This document shows positions 25,534-35,428 of a stretch of 64,000 nucleotides of DNA, piece by piece. A program made the position numbers and the translations under genes. Below the pieces are notes generated by a model. The model saw only the letters and a list, made by a program, of their open reading frames with translations. It did no database searches and had not been told where the DNA came from. Where the stretch lies: contig NZ_JAAZUI010000004.1 of the NCBI RefSeq assembly GCF_012524075.1, positions 1-64,000 on the forward strand, read 5' to 3'. The DNA is from Lutibacter sp. B1 (GTDB lineage Bacteria; Bacteroidota; Bacteroidia; Flavobacteriales; Flavobacteriaceae). Within the stretch, counting starts at the first letter, position 1. Every line of letters starts with the position of its first letter.

Positions 25534-27815
25534 TGACAAAAAAACAAACTGTTAACAATCAATTTTCAAAATATATTAAATGGTTTTGGATTACTATTTT
25601 AGGAGGTACCTTAGCCGTTGTTTTTTTATTTTTGTTAGCCTCTTGGGGTGTTTTTGGTGCACTTCCATCATTTGAAGAATTAGAAAATCCTGAAAAAAAC
25701 TTAGCAACTGAAGTTATTTCTATTGATGGTAAAACACTGGGTAAATACGCTAAAGAAAATCGTACTCCTGTAAAATATAAAGACCTTCCCGATAACTTAA
25801 TAAAAGCATTAGTTGCAACTGAAGATGAACGTTTTTACGAACATTCGGGTATCGACTTTAAAGCTTCAGCAAGAGCAGTTGTAAAACTTGGTAAAGATGG
25901 TGGAGGAAGTACCATTACACAACAATTGGCTAAATTGCTGTTTCATGGTGAAGGTTCAAAAAATATTGTTGAAAGAGTACTTCAAAAGGTAAAAGAATAT
26001 GTAATTGCCATTCAATTAGAGCGTCAATACACAAAACAAGAAATTTTAACCATGTACTTAAATAAGTACGATTTTCTGAATCTGGCAGTAGGTATTCGAT
26101 CTGCATCAAGAATTTATTTTGGTAAAGAACCCAAAGAACTCACCGTGCCTGAATCAGCAATGTTAGTTGGGATGCTAAAAAACGCTTCATTATACAATCC
26201 TTTAAGAAGAGAAGAATTGGTAAAAGATCGAAGAAATGTTGTGTTGGGGCAAATGTATAAAAACAACTTTATTTCTAAAGAGCAAAAAGATTCGTTAAAA
26301 TTAAAAGATTTAGGTTTAGATATTCACAGAGAAGGGCATAGTGAAGGTTATGCTACGTATTTTAGAGAATATTTGAGAGATTTTATGAAAGATTGGATTA
26401 AAAAGAACCCAAAACCAGATGGAACTGAATATAATATTTATAGAGACGGACTTAAAATTTATGTAACATTAGATTCTCGTATGCAACAATATGCAGAAGA
26501 AGCTATGCAAGAACATATGGCTAATTTGCAACGAGCCTTTTTTAATGAACAGAAAAAAAACAAAACTGCTCCTTTTTACGATTTAGACAGTAAGCAAATT
26601 ACAACAACAGTAGAGCAAGCAATGAAACGCTCAAATCGTTGGATAAGGATGAGAGCCGCAGGTGCTTCTGAAAAAGAAATTAGAGCTTCTTTTGAAGAAA
26701 AAACTAAAATGAACGTTTTTTCATGGAAAGGTGATATTGATACCATTATGTCTCCAAAAGATTCCATTTTATACTACAAACATTTTTTAAGAGCTGGGCT
26801 AATGTCTGTTGAACCACAAACAGGTCATGTTAAAGCTTGGGTAGGTGGTATAAATTACAAACATTTTCAGTTTGATGCGGTAAAACAACAAAAACGTCAG
26901 GTTGGCTCAACATTTAAGCCTTTTGTGTATGCATCAGCAATCAATCAATTGCAATTATCACCTTGTACAAAATACCCAAATACACCTTATACCATTCCAA
27001 AAGAAAAATATGGAATGCCCGAAGATTGGACTCCAAAAAACTCCAGTAGCAGTTATGGCGGAGAGTTAACTCTTAAAGAAGCTTTGGCGGGTTCAGTTAA
27101 TGTAATTACCGCTAAGTTAATAGATATGGTTACACCGGCAACTGTAGTTAGGTTAGCAAAAAGTGCGGGTATTAAAAGTGAAATACCTGAAGTTCCTGCA
27201 ATTGCACTAGGATCAGTAGATTTATCTTTGTTTGAAATGGTTGGTGCCTATGCAACATTTGCTAATAAAGGTTTACAAGTAGAACCGATGATGGTTTTAA
27301 AAATTGAAGATAAAAATGGTACTGTATTAGAACAATTTATTCCAAGCTCTAAAGAGGTTTTAAGTGAAGAATCTGCATATGTTGTTATAAATTTATTAGA
27401 AGGTGTAACACAATCGGGTTCAGGAGTTCGATTAAGAAGTAAATGGGGAAAATATCCGGATGATATTGTAACAGGTTATCCATACGAATTCACAAATCCA
27501 ATTGCCGGTAAAACAGGTACAACACAAAATCAATCTGATGGTTGGTTTATGGGAATTGTACCTAATTTAGCAACAGGAGTTTGGGTTGGTGGCGAAGACA
27601 GAGCTACTCATTTTGCAGGAATTGCAAAAGGGCAAGGAGCATCTATGGCTTTACCTATTTGGGCCTTATATTATCAAAAATTATATGCTGACAGTACTTT
27701 ACACGTAAGTAAAGAAGAGTTTGAAAAACCGGAAGAATTAACTATAGAAATAGATTGTTCAAAAACTTCAACTAATGATGGCAAAGAATCTCTTGAGGAA
27801 GTTCCTGAATTTTAA
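25533..27815 (+). CDS. Penicillin-binding protein 1A (bifunctional transglycosylase/transpeptidase)
   Basis: Builds and cross-links peptidoglycan from the periplasmic face of the inner membrane. 760 residues. One N-terminal membrane helix spans about 16-42. The GT51 glycosyltransferase domain has EDERFYEHSGID (E97) and GGSTITQQLAK (about 124-134). The transpeptidase domain has catalytic SxxK in GSTFKPF, SVN in AGSVN and KTGT in AGKTGTTQ. The start codon overlaps the gldH stop. An acyl-activating enzyme gene follows 8 bases later. Confidence 0.95.
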   Translation: MTKKQTVNNQFSKYIKWFWITILGGTLAVVFLFLLASWGVFGALPSFEELENPEKNLATEVISIDGKTLGKYAKENRTPVKYKDLPDNLIKALVATEDERFYEHSGIDFKASARAVVKLGKDGGGSTITQQLAKLLFHGEGSKNIVERVLQKVKEYVIAIQLERQYTKQEILTMYLNKYDFLNLAVGIRSASRIYFGKEPKELTVPESAMLVGMLKNASLYNPLRREELVKDRRNVVLGQMYKNNFISKEQKDSLKLKDLGLDIHREGHSEGYATYFREYLRDFMKDWIKKNPKPDGTEYNIYRDGLKIYVTLDSRMQQYAEEAMQEHMANLQRAFFNEQKKNKTAPFYDLDSKQITTTVEQAMKRSNRWIRMRAAGASEKEIRASFEEKTKMNVFSWKGDIDTIMSPKDSILYYKHFLRAGLMSVEPQTGHVKAWVGGINYKHFQFDAVKQQKRQVGSTFKPFVYASAINQLQLSPCTKYPNTPYTIPKEKYGMPEDWTPKNSSSSYGGELTLKEALAGSVNVITAKLIDMVTPATVVRLAKSAGIKSEIPEVPAIALGSVDLSLFEMVGAYATFANKGLQVEPMMVLKIEDKNGTVLEQFIPSSKEVLSEESAYVVINLLEGVTQSGSGVRLRSKWGKYPDDIVTGYPYEFTNPIAGKTGTTQNQSDGWFMGIVPNLATGVWVGGEDRATHFAGIAKGQGASMALPIWALYYQKLYADSTLHVSKEEFEKPEELTIEIDCSKTSTNDGKESLEEVPEF

Positions 27816-27823
27816 AAGTTAAA

Positions 27824-29638
27824 ATGAGTTTTATTTGGAAGCCTTCAAAAAATCAGATTGGGAAAAGCAACATAGGTAAAATGATGCAACTTAATGGGTT
27901 TTCAAATTATGATGATTTTTGGAAATGGTCGGTTATAAATAAAGGAGCTTTTTTAGAGCAAACTTTAGAGGCTTTAAAAATTAAATTTCATAAAAAGTAC
28001 ACATCAATTTTAGATATTTCCAAAGGTGTTGAAAATGCCTTATGGCTAAAAGATGCTCAATTCAATATTGTAGATTCTTGCTTTCAAAATGCCAATGATG
28101 CTGTTTCGATAATTTTTCAGAAAGAAAGAGAAACATTTCAAAAAATTACTCAAAAAGAACTTGAAATTTTGGTAAACAGAATTGCTAACGGCTTAGTTGA
28201 ATTAGGATTAAAAAAAGGTGATAAAATTGCAATTTGTATGCCTATGACTGTTGAGGCTGTAGCAATATATTTAGCTGGTATTAAGGCCGGTATGCCCATT
28301 GTTACAATTGCAGACAGTTTTACACCAAACGAAATAGAAACTCGTTTAAATATAACTAAACCAAAAGTAATTTTTACCCAAGATGTTTTAAAAAGAGCAG
28401 GTAAAATTTTACCGCTTTATTCTAAATGTGTAGAGGCTAAAGCTCCTCAAATAATTACAATAGAAACTGAAAATTCATCAGTTAATTATAGAGAAGAAGA
28501 TATTTTATGGACCTCTTTTTTGAGTGATAATTATAAGTTTACAACGGTTATTCAAACTTCAGAAGATGTAATTACGGTTTTATTTTCATCGGGAACTACT
28601 GGTGAGCCAAAAGCTATTCCGTGGACACATATAACTCCTATTAAATGCGCAAGTGATGGTTATTATCATCAAAATATACAAGAAAACGACATTATTTGTT
28701 GGCCCACAAATTTAGGATGGATGATGGGACCATGGCTGGTATTTTCAGCTCTTATTAATAAAGCAACCATAGCTTTGTATAACGGTTCTCCAACAGAAGA
28801 AAATTTCGGAAAATTTGTAGAAGAAACCAGAGTTACTATGTTGGGTGTAATTCCAAGTTTTGTTAAAAGCTGGAAAAGTTCCGGATATATGGAAAAATAC
28901 AATTGGAACAGTATAAAATGTTATAGTTCTACCGGTGAGGCTTCAAACCCGGATGAAATGGAGTATTTAATGAGATTAGCAAATAATAAACCTATAATTG
29001 AATACTGTGGCGGAACTGAAATAGGTGGAGGTTATGTAACAGGAACTGTAGTTCAGGAAAATATTCCAAGTACTTTCTCTTCACAGGCATTAGGCAGCGA
29101 ATTTGTTTTATTAGATGAAAATAATAATGAAACAAATAAAGGAGAAGTTTTTCTAATTCCACCAATTTTAGGTATTTCAAACAAGCTTTTAAATAAAGAT
29201 CACTTCAACGTATATTATAAAGATACTCCAACATATAAAGGTAAATTATTACGCAGGCATGGCGATCAATTGGAGCAGTTAGAAAACGGTTATTATAAAG
29301 CACATGGAAGAGTTGATGATGCTATGAATTTAGGCGGAATTAAAGTGAGTTCTGTTCAAATTGAAGCTGTTATTAATACATTGGATTTTATAAAAGAATC
29401 TGCCGCAATTGCAGTTTCACCAACAAATGGAGGGCCAAGTTTACTGGTTGTTTATTATGTTGAAAATGAAACTGATTTATCAGATAACGAGAAGTTTCAA
29501 CTAGTTAAAGAAAGTATAAAAAACCAGTTGAACCCGCTGTTTAAACTTACTGATTTGGTAAAAATTACTAAATTGCCGCGCACAGCATCAAACAAAATAA
29601 TTAGAAGAAAATTAAGAGATTTATACGAAAATAAATGA
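27824..29638 (+). CDS. AMP-dependent acyl-CoA synthetase-like enzyme
   Basis: A 604-residue ANL-superfamily adenylating enzyme. The P-loop A3 motif FSSGTTGEPK is at 254-263, followed by CGGTEIGGG, the GRVDDAMNLGGIKVS hinge and the catalytic lysine K591 in ASNKIIRR. The roughly 90-residue N-terminal segment resembles the ACAS_N cap. It looks like the AAE17/18-like acyl-activating group rather than true acetyl-CoA synthetase; the substrate is unknown, probably a carboxylic acid activated to a CoA ester. It lies 8 bases after the PBP1A gene, and its stop overlaps the exonuclease III start by 4 bases (ATGA). Confidence 0.85.
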   Translation: MSFIWKPSKNQIGKSNIGKMMQLNGFSNYDDFWKWSVINKGAFLEQTLEALKIKFHKKYTSILDISKGVENALWLKDAQFNIVDSCFQNANDAVSIIFQKERETFQKITQKELEILVNRIANGLVELGLKKGDKIAICMPMTVEAVAIYLAGIKAGMPIVTIADSFTPNEIETRLNITKPKVIFTQDVLKRAGKILPLYSKCVEAKAPQIITIETENSSVNYREEDILWTSFLSDNYKFTTVIQTSEDVITVLFSSGTTGEPKAIPWTHITPIKCASDGYYHQNIQENDIICWPTNLGWMMGPWLVFSALINKATIALYNGSPTEENFGKFVEETRVTMLGVIPSFVKSWKSSGYMEKYNWNSIKCYSSTGEASNPDEMEYLMRLANNKPIIEYCGGTEIGGGYVTGTVVQENIPSTFSSQALGSEFVLLDENNNETNKGEVFLIPPILGISNKLLNKDHFNVYYKDTPTYKGKLLRRHGDQLEQLENGYYKAHGRVDDAMNLGGIKVSSVQIEAVINTLDFIKESAAIAVSPTNGGPSLLVVYYVENETDLSDNEKFQLVKESIKNQLNPLFKLTDLVKITKLPRTASNKIIRRKLRDLYENK

Positions 29639-30396
29639 GAATAGCATCGTACAACGTAAACGGAATTAGAGCAGCATTAAATAAAGGATTTATAAGTTGG
29701 CTACAAGTAGCAGATCCTGATGTAATTTGCATTCAAGAAACAAAAGCTCATAAAGAACAGTTAGATTTAGAATTATTTGAAAAGGCAGGATATCCTTATC
29801 ACTATTGGTTTTCAGCACAAAAAAAAGGATATAGCGGTGTTGCTATTCTTTCTAAAATTGAACCAAATAAAGTAGCATATGGCACAGGTATGGAATCAAT
29901 GGATTTTGAAGGTAGAAATTTACGTGTTGATTTTGACGATTTTTCAGTAATGAGTTTGTATTTACCATCAGGTACAAATGATGACCGGTTAGATTTTAAA
30001 CTAACGTATATGGATCAGTTTCAGGAATATGTAAATAGTTTAAAACAAGAAATACCAAACTTAATTATATCAGGCGATTATAATATTTGCCATACCGAAA
30101 TTGATATTCATAATCCGGTTCAAAACAAAAATACTTCAGGGTTTTTACCTGTTGAAAGAGAATGGCTTGGTAGTTTTATTGATAGTGGTTTTATTGATTC
30201 TTTTCGATTTTTAAATAAAGAACCCCACAACTATACATGGTGGAGTTACAGAGCAAACGCACGTAATAACAATAAAGGTTGGAGAATCGATTATCATATG
30301 GTTAGTGAACCTTTAAAAGACCGAATTAAAAGAGCTTACATTTTACCAGAAGCTAAACATTCAGACCATTGTCCAATAGTTGTAGAAATAGAATAA
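29635..30396 (+). CDS. xth: Exodeoxyribonuclease III / AP endonuclease
   Basis: Base-excision repair nuclease that cuts at abasic sites. 253 residues. Family motifs in order: NVNGIRAA, IQETKAH (metal Glu), SGDYNICHTEID, WRIDYHM and the final SDHCPI catalytic His. The ATG overlaps the stop of the acyl-CoA synthetase gene (ATGA), so it is translationally coupled to a gene with which it has no obvious functional link. Confidence 0.95.
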   Translation: MRIASYNVNGIRAALNKGFISWLQVADPDVICIQETKAHKEQLDLELFEKAGYPYHYWFSAQKKGYSGVAILSKIEPNKVAYGTGMESMDFEGRNLRVDFDDFSVMSLYLPSGTNDDRLDFKLTYMDQFQEYVNSLKQEIPNLIISGDYNICHTEIDIHNPVQNKNTSGFLPVEREWLGSFIDSGFIDSFRFLNKEPHNYTWWSYRANARNNNKGWRIDYHMVSEPLKDRIKRAYILPEAKHSDHCPIVVEIE

Positions 30397-30472
30397 TTAT
30401 TAAATTTGATAAAAAGCAATTAAATACGTACAATTACTCCCAATAATAGTGCAAAAAATAAGATTGAATTAA

Positions 30473-32014
30473 ATGAAGAAATTACTAAATATAGCTTTCC
30501 TATTAATTTTTAGTATTGGATTTTCGCAAACCCCAACAGATACTATAAGATTTCAAAAACTAGAAGATACCAAAGAATTGTTTTCATCAAGTGATTCTTT
30601 ATTTTTAAAAAAGAACGACACACTAACATTAAAAATACATAAAGAAGCTACTTTAATAGATAGCCTATGGTTAAATGAATTAATAAAATCTCCATTATAC
30701 GACACTATTCAATATGTGCTAAAAGATGACGAAATTATAGAAACTGAGTTAGAAGAATTACCTACTGATTTACTAAAAGAACGTTTAAAAGTACTAAACA
30801 GTAAAACACCTTTTAACATTGAATATAATATCCATTTAGAACAAGTAATCAAAACATATTTAAAGCGAAGAAAATCTACATTTTCAACATTAATGGAAAG
30901 AGCTCGTTATTACTTTCCAATGTTTGAAGAAAGTTTAGATAAATATGATATTCCTTTAGAAATAAAATATTTGGCCATTGTAGAGTCTGCATTAAAACCA
31001 ACAGCTAAATCGCGTGTTGGAGCAACAGGTTTGTGGCAATTTATGTACCAAACCGGAAAGCAATTCAATTTAAATGTAAGCTCTTATGTTGATGAACGCT
31101 CAGATCCTTACAGAGCAACTGAGGCAGCTTGTAAATATTTAGCAAGTTTATATCAAATTTTTGGTGATTGGGATTTAGCACTAGCGGCTTACAACTCTGG
31201 CCCTGGAAATGTGAGTAAAGCCATAAGAAGATCTGGAGGAAGTACTAATTATTGGAATATAAGGCATAATTTACCACGTGAAACAGCAGGATATGTCCCT
31301 GCTTTTTACGCCACCTTATATATTTTTGAGTATGCAAATGAGCACAATATTAAAGCTAAAGAAAATGCAATAACTTATTTTGAAACGGATACAGTTCAAA
31401 TAAAAAGGCAACTTACTTTTGAGCAAATTTATGAAACTACAAAAGTGGATATTGAAGTTCTTCAATTTTTAAATCCGCAATATAAACTGGATATCATTCC
31501 TTATATAAAAGGAAAAAATTACACACTTACCTTACCTGTAAAAGATATTGGTAAATTTTTAAGTAACGAAAAAGAAATTTATGCTTTTGCTGAAGCTGAA
31601 GATGCAAAAAGAGAAAAACCATTGCCTCAGTATGTTGAAATGAATGATCGAATTTTGTATAGAGTTAGAAGCGGAGATTATTTGGGGAAAATAGCAAATA
31701 AATATGGTGTCTCGGTCAACAACATAAAACGTTGGAATAATTTAAGAAGCACACGGTTAAGAATAGGGCAGCGTTTAACAATATATCCTAAGAAATTAAC
31801 AGGAAGCACAGTTGCAAAAGCAAAACCAAAAACAACAACAAAATCGGTACCAACAGGTAATTTTAGTACCTATATAGTAAAATCAGGAGATTCACTTTGG
31901 AAAATAGCTCAAAAATATTCTAACGTTTCTGTTCAAAATATTAAAGATTGGAACAATATTTGGAGTGTTAAAAGTCTAAAACCGGGAATCAAACTTAAAA
32001 TATTTAATAAATAA
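30473..32014 (+). CDS. Membrane-bound lytic transglycosylase D-like protein with two LysM domains
   Basis: A 513-residue periplasmic peptidoglycan lytic enzyme. A signal peptide ends near GFSQT (residue 20). The SLT domain (about 150-310) has catalytic E171 in IVESALKP, GATGLWQFM and AAYNSGPGN. Two LysM modules at about 393-437 and 463-511 bind glycan. The layout is that of MltD. The next gene, a DUF4837 lipoprotein, starts 1 base after the stop; the two are probably one operon concerned with wall remodelling. Confidence 0.92.
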   Translation: MKKLLNIAFLLIFSIGFSQTPTDTIRFQKLEDTKELFSSSDSLFLKKNDTLTLKIHKEATLIDSLWLNELIKSPLYDTIQYVLKDDEIIETELEELPTDLLKERLKVLNSKTPFNIEYNIHLEQVIKTYLKRRKSTFSTLMERARYYFPMFEESLDKYDIPLEIKYLAIVESALKPTAKSRVGATGLWQFMYQTGKQFNLNVSSYVDERSDPYRATEAACKYLASLYQIFGDWDLALAAYNSGPGNVSKAIRRSGGSTNYWNIRHNLPRETAGYVPAFYATLYIFEYANEHNIKAKENAITYFETDTVQIKRQLTFEQIYETTKVDIEVLQFLNPQYKLDIIPYIKGKNYTLTLPVKDIGKFLSNEKEIYAFAEAEDAKREKPLPQYVEMNDRILYRVRSGDYLGKIANKYGVSVNNIKRWNNLRSTRLRIGQRLTIYPKKLTGSTVAKAKPKTTTKSVPTGNFSTYIVKSGDSLWKIAQKYSNVSVQNIKDWNNIWSVKSLKPGIKLKIFNK

Positions 32015-32015
32015 G

Positions 32016-32990
32016 ATGAAAAAACTAGGAGTACTTTTGGTAATTATTTCTTTTTTAGTTGCTTGCAATTCAAAAAATGATAAAATGACGTATAAAGGAG
32101 CAAATGGAAGAATTAACCACTTGCTAATTGTTATAAAAAACAGCCAATGGCAAGGAGAAATTGGAGATGAGATTCGTAAAGTTATCGCTGAACCGGTATT
32201 AGGATTACCTCAACCTGAAGCTCAGTTTGAAGTTTCGCAAATTCCAATCGAAAATTTTGGAACAATGTTTAGAGCTACCAGAAGTGTACTAAATGTAAGT
32301 ATTTCTAATGAAAATTCTTTTACTGTTGCTACAAATGTTTATGCTGCTCCTCAAAAAATTATTACAATAACGGGTAAAACTAAAGAAGATTTAATAGAGG
32401 AAATTAAAAAGAACAGTAAAAAAATTGTTTCAGTTTTTAAAGAAGCAGATTTAAAATCGGTTCAAAATAGTATTCTAAAAAAATATTGGGACCCAACACA
32501 AATTAAAACTTTTAAAAAGCAAGGTTTTTCATTAAAAATTCCTAAAACCTATAATAAAGTTGAAGATAATGGCGATTTTATATGGTATCGTTATCATTTA
32601 GATAGAGGAAACAGTATGGAAATATTTGCATATACTGTTCCAATTACTTCAGAAGAAGATGAAAACGGAGGAACAATAGTTGCTATCAGAGATGCTTTTG
32701 GTAAAAAAAATATACCGGGTCAATTAGAAGATTCATACATGATTACAGAAGAAGCCTATACACCACATGTTTTTGAAGTTGAATTAGATGGTAGAAAAGC
32801 TTTTGAAACCAAAGGTAAATGGGAAGTGAAAGGTGTTTATATGGCGGGCCCTTTTATAAATTATACAATTGTAGATAAACCAAATAATCGTTTAATTATT
32901 GTGGAAGGATTAACTTTTGCTCCATCAATTAATAAGAGAGATTATATGTTTGAATTAGAAGCCATTTTAAAAACATTTAAAATTAATTAG
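32016..32990 (+). CDS. DUF4837 family lipoprotein
   Basis: A 324-residue lipoprotein of unknown function, specific to Bacteroidota. The signal and lipobox end SFLVAC (C17). Conserved stretches include GANGRINHLLIVI, LPQPEAQFEVSQIP and KYWDPTQ. It follows the lytic transglycosylase gene by one base and ends at a strong bidirectional terminator. A role in the envelope is likely from the lipid anchor and the neighbour. Confidence 0.88.
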   Translation: MKKLGVLLVIISFLVACNSKNDKMTYKGANGRINHLLIVIKNSQWQGEIGDEIRKVIAEPVLGLPQPEAQFEVSQIPIENFGTMFRATRSVLNVSISNENSFTVATNVYAAPQKIITITGKTKEDLIEEIKKNSKKIVSVFKEADLKSVQNSILKKYWDPTQIKTFKKQGFSLKIPKTYNKVEDNGDFIWYRYHLDRGNSMEIFAYTVPITSEEDENGGTIVAIRDAFGKKNIPGQLEDSYMITEEAYTPHVFEVELDGRKAFETKGKWEVKGVYMAGPFINYTIVDKPNNRLIIVEGLTFAPSINKRDYMFELEAILKTFKIN

Positions 32991-33010
32991 CAATAATTTA
33001 ATATCAAATA

Positions 33011-33041
33011 AAAAAGCTGTTCATTATGAACAGCTTTTTTT
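33011..33041. terminator. Bidirectional terminator between the DUF4837 gene and glnS
   Basis: AAAAAGCTGTTCA (33011-33023) pairs perfectly with TGAACAGCTTTTT (33027-33039) across a 3-base loop, with T and A runs on both sides. It serves the two convergent genes. Confidence 0.9.
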
Positions 33042-33061
33042 ATATATAAAGTTAAAAATTA

Positions 33062-34741
33062 CTATTTATTCATTTTTGCCCAACTATCACGTAAAGGAAC
33101 AGTTCTGTTAAATATTAATTTATCTTTTGAAGAGTCTTGATCTACACAAAAATATCCTAAACGTTGAAATTGAAATCTGTCTAAAACTTTGGCCGATTTT
33201 AAACTTGGTTCAACATAAGCGTTAATAATGTTTAAAGAATTTGGGTTTAAAAATTCTTTAAAGTTTTTATCTTTAAAAGTATCTGGTGCTTCATGAGTAA
33301 AAAGTCTATCGTACACTCTTACTTCAGCTGTCTCGGCATGTTTGATAGATACCCAATGTAAGGTACCTTTCACTCTTCTTTTACTTGCTTCTGTTCCACT
33401 TCCACTACGACTATCTTTATCATAGGTACAATAAATTTCAGTAATTTCACCATTCTCATCTTTAACACAATTTTCAGCCTTTATAATATAAGCATTTTTT
33501 AAACGCACTTCTTTACCTATACTTAGACGGAAGAATTTTTTGTTTGCTTCTTCTTTAAAATCTTCCTTTTCAATATAAATTTCTCTGCTAAAAGGTACTT
33601 CTCTAAAACCAGCACTTTCATCTTCCTGATTATTTTCAGCAGTTAACCATTCGTCTTTTCCTTCAGGATAATTGGTTATTATCAATTTTACAGGGTCTAA
33701 AACAGCCATTACGCGTGGAGCCGTTTTATTTAGATGATCTCTAACGCAGTATTCTAATAAAGCTACATCGGTTACGTTATCTCGTTTGGCAATACCGGCA
33801 ACTTCGCTAAAATTTCTAATAGATTCCGGAGTATAACCTCTACGTCTTAGTCCTGAAATTGTAGGCATTCTTGGATCATCCCAACCGGCAACAATACCTT
33901 CTTGTACTAATTGTAACAACTTACGTTTGCTCATAACGGTATAACTTAAATTTCTACGGGCAAACTCACGTTGTTTTGGACGTAATAAGTTTTCATCATA
34001 TACTTGATTTACATACCAATCGTATAAATCTCTGTGAGATTTAAATTCCAAAGTACAAATAGAATGTGAAACTTGTTCTATATAATCAGATTCACCATGT
34101 GTCCAGTCGTACATTGGGTAAATGCACCAATCATTTCCGGTTCTATGATGATGTTTTTTTAAGATTCTGTACATAATTGGGTCGCGCATATGCATATTGG
34201 TATGAGCCATATCAATTTTTGCACGCAAAACATGTGACCCCTCATCAAATTCTCCATTTTTCATTTTGAAGAATAAATCTAAGTTTTCTTCAACAGTTCT
34301 ATTTCTGTTTGGGCTATCAGTTCCTGCTTCAGTAGGTGTACCTTTTTGAATAGCCATTTGTTCTGAAGTTTGATTATCAACATAAGCCTTTCCTTCTTTA
34401 ATAAGCATAACGGCCCAGTCAAAGAGTTGTTGAAAATAGTCTGACGAATACAATTCTTTATCCCATTTAAAACCTAACCATTGTACATCGTGTTTAATGG
34501 AATCAACATATTCCTGTTCTTCTTTTGCAGGATTTGTATCATCAAAACGCAAATTTACAGGAGCATTGTACTTTAATCCCAAACCAAAATTTAAGCAAAT
34601 TGATGCTGCATGGCCAATATGTAAATATCCGTTTGGCTCTGGTGGAAATCTAAACCTAAGCTTATCTTTAGATAAACCTTTTGCTAAATCTTCTTCAATA
34701 ATTTGCTCAATAAAATTCAACGACTTTTTTTCTTCATTCAT
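33062..34741 (-). CDS. glnS: Glutamine--tRNA ligase
   Basis: Class I synthetase that charges tRNA-Gln directly. 559 residues, standard for bacterial GlnRS. HIGH signature HIGH at 41-44 inside PPEPNGYLHIGHAAS; KMSKS-type motif MSKRK at 270-274. The GlnRS-specific reading of the catalytic domain is supported by RFDDTNP and YDWTHGESDYIEQ. Two C-terminal anticodon-binding beta barrels follow. A promoter matching the Bacteroidota pattern lies upstream at 34766-34794. Direct charging means no tRNA-Gln amidotransferase route is needed. Confidence 0.96.
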   Translation of the reverse strand: MNEEKKSLNFIEQIIEEDLAKGLSKDKLRFRFPPEPNGYLHIGHAASICLNFGLGLKYNAPVNLRFDDTNPAKEEQEYVDSIKHDVQWLGFKWDKELYSSDYFQQLFDWAVMLIKEGKAYVDNQTSEQMAIQKGTPTEAGTDSPNRNRTVEENLDLFFKMKNGEFDEGSHVLRAKIDMAHTNMHMRDPIMYRILKKHHHRTGNDWCIYPMYDWTHGESDYIEQVSHSICTLEFKSHRDLYDWYVNQVYDENLLRPKQREFARRNLSYTVMSKRKLLQLVQEGIVAGWDDPRMPTISGLRRRGYTPESIRNFSEVAGIAKRDNVTDVALLEYCVRDHLNKTAPRVMAVLDPVKLIITNYPEGKDEWLTAENNQEDESAGFREVPFSREIYIEKEDFKEEANKKFFRLSIGKEVRLKNAYIIKAENCVKDENGEITEIYCTYDKDSRSGSGTEASKRRVKGTLHWVSIKHAETAEVRVYDRLFTHEAPDTFKDKNFKEFLNPNSLNIINAYVEPSLKSAKVLDRFQFQRLGYFCVDQDSSKDKLIFNRTVPLRDSWAKMNK

Positions 34742-34765
34742 AATAACGCGAAACTAATTAGGTTG

Positions 34766-34794
34766 CAAAATTATTGATTTTTTTGGCAACACAA
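34766..34794 (-). promoter_or_regulatory. Promoter of glnS
   Basis: On the minus strand: TTG (34794-34792), 18 bases, TAATTTTG (34773-34766), then 24 bases to the ATG. Good match to TTG-N17-23-TAnnTTTG. Confidence 0.6.
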
Positions 34795-34817
34795 CTACAA
34801 AAAAACAGGCTAATTAC

Positions 34818-34825
34818 TATATTTG
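34818..34825 (+). promoter_or_regulatory. Candidate -7 box of the zinc-ribbon/folB operon
   Basis: TATATTTG fits TAnnTTTG and lies 15 bases before the ATG at 34841. No TTG is at the right distance. Confidence 0.45.
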
Positions 34826-34840
34826 ATAAAAATATAAGAT

Positions 34841-35056
34841 ATGAACAATGTACAATTAAAATATACTTGTCCCAAATGTAACAATAAAACATATAAAACG
34901 GGTGAAATAAGAACAACAGGTGGGTTTTGGACTAAAATTTTTAATATTCAAAATAAAAAATTCACATCTGTAACTTGTGAAAGATGCAGTTATACAGAAT
35001 TTTATAAAGCACCAACAAAGGCATTAAGTAATATTTTCGATTTTTTTGCTAACTAA
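34841..35056 (+). CDS. Small zinc-ribbon protein (DUF2082/PF09855-like)
   Basis: 71 residues with two CxxC knuckles: C10-P-K-C13 and, near the C-terminal third, C-E-R-C in VTCERCSYTEFYK. The pattern KYTCPKCxNK...GEIRTTGG...CERCSYTEFY matches small nucleic acid-binding-type zinc-ribbon proteins found in many bacteria, function unknown. One base separates its stop from the folB ATG, so they are co-transcribed. Confidence 0.8.
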   Translation: MNNVQLKYTCPKCNNKTYKTGEIRTTGGFWTKIFNIQNKKFTSVTCERCSYTEFYKAPTKALSNIFDFFAN

Positions 35057-35057
35057 A

Positions 35058-35420
35058 ATGGGTACAATTAAAATAAGAAATATTCGTGTTTATGCGTATC
35101 ATGGATGTTTGATTGAGGAAGGAAAAATTGGTTCCGATTATAGGGTTGATTTAACGGTTAAAGCTAATTTATCAAAATCGGCAATTACTGATAGTCTTTC
35201 AGATACAGTTGATTATGTACATTTAAATAAAATTGTAAAAGAAGAAATGGCTGTTCGTTCAAAATTATTAGAACAAGTAGCGCAACGCATTTTAGACCGA
35301 ATTTTAGCAGAAATACCTTTAGTAAATAAAGTTGATGTAGCTGTTTCAAAGCTAAACCCACCAATTGGCGGAAATGTTGCAATGGTTACTATTGAAATGT
35401 CAAAAAGAAGGAAAGAGTAA
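35058..35420 (+). CDS. folB: Dihydroneopterin aldolase
   Basis: Folate pathway enzyme that converts dihydroneopterin to 6-hydroxymethyl-dihydropterin and glycolaldehyde. About 120 residues, normal length. Conserved features: VYAYHGCLIEEGKIG near the N-terminus, the D-T-V-D-Y segment, LLEQVAQRI with the substrate-binding Glu, and the C-terminal SKLNPPIGG with its catalytic Lys. I chose ATG 35058, one base after the upstream stop; a TTG at 35046 would add four residues inside the previous gene. Confidence 0.93.
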   Translation: MGTIKIRNIRVYAYHGCLIEEGKIGSDYRVDLTVKANLSKSAITDSLSDTVDYVHLNKIVKEEMAVRSKLLEQVAQRILDRILAEIPLVNKVDVAVSKLNPPIGGNVAMVTIEMSKRRKE

Positions 35421-35428
35421 AAAAAATC

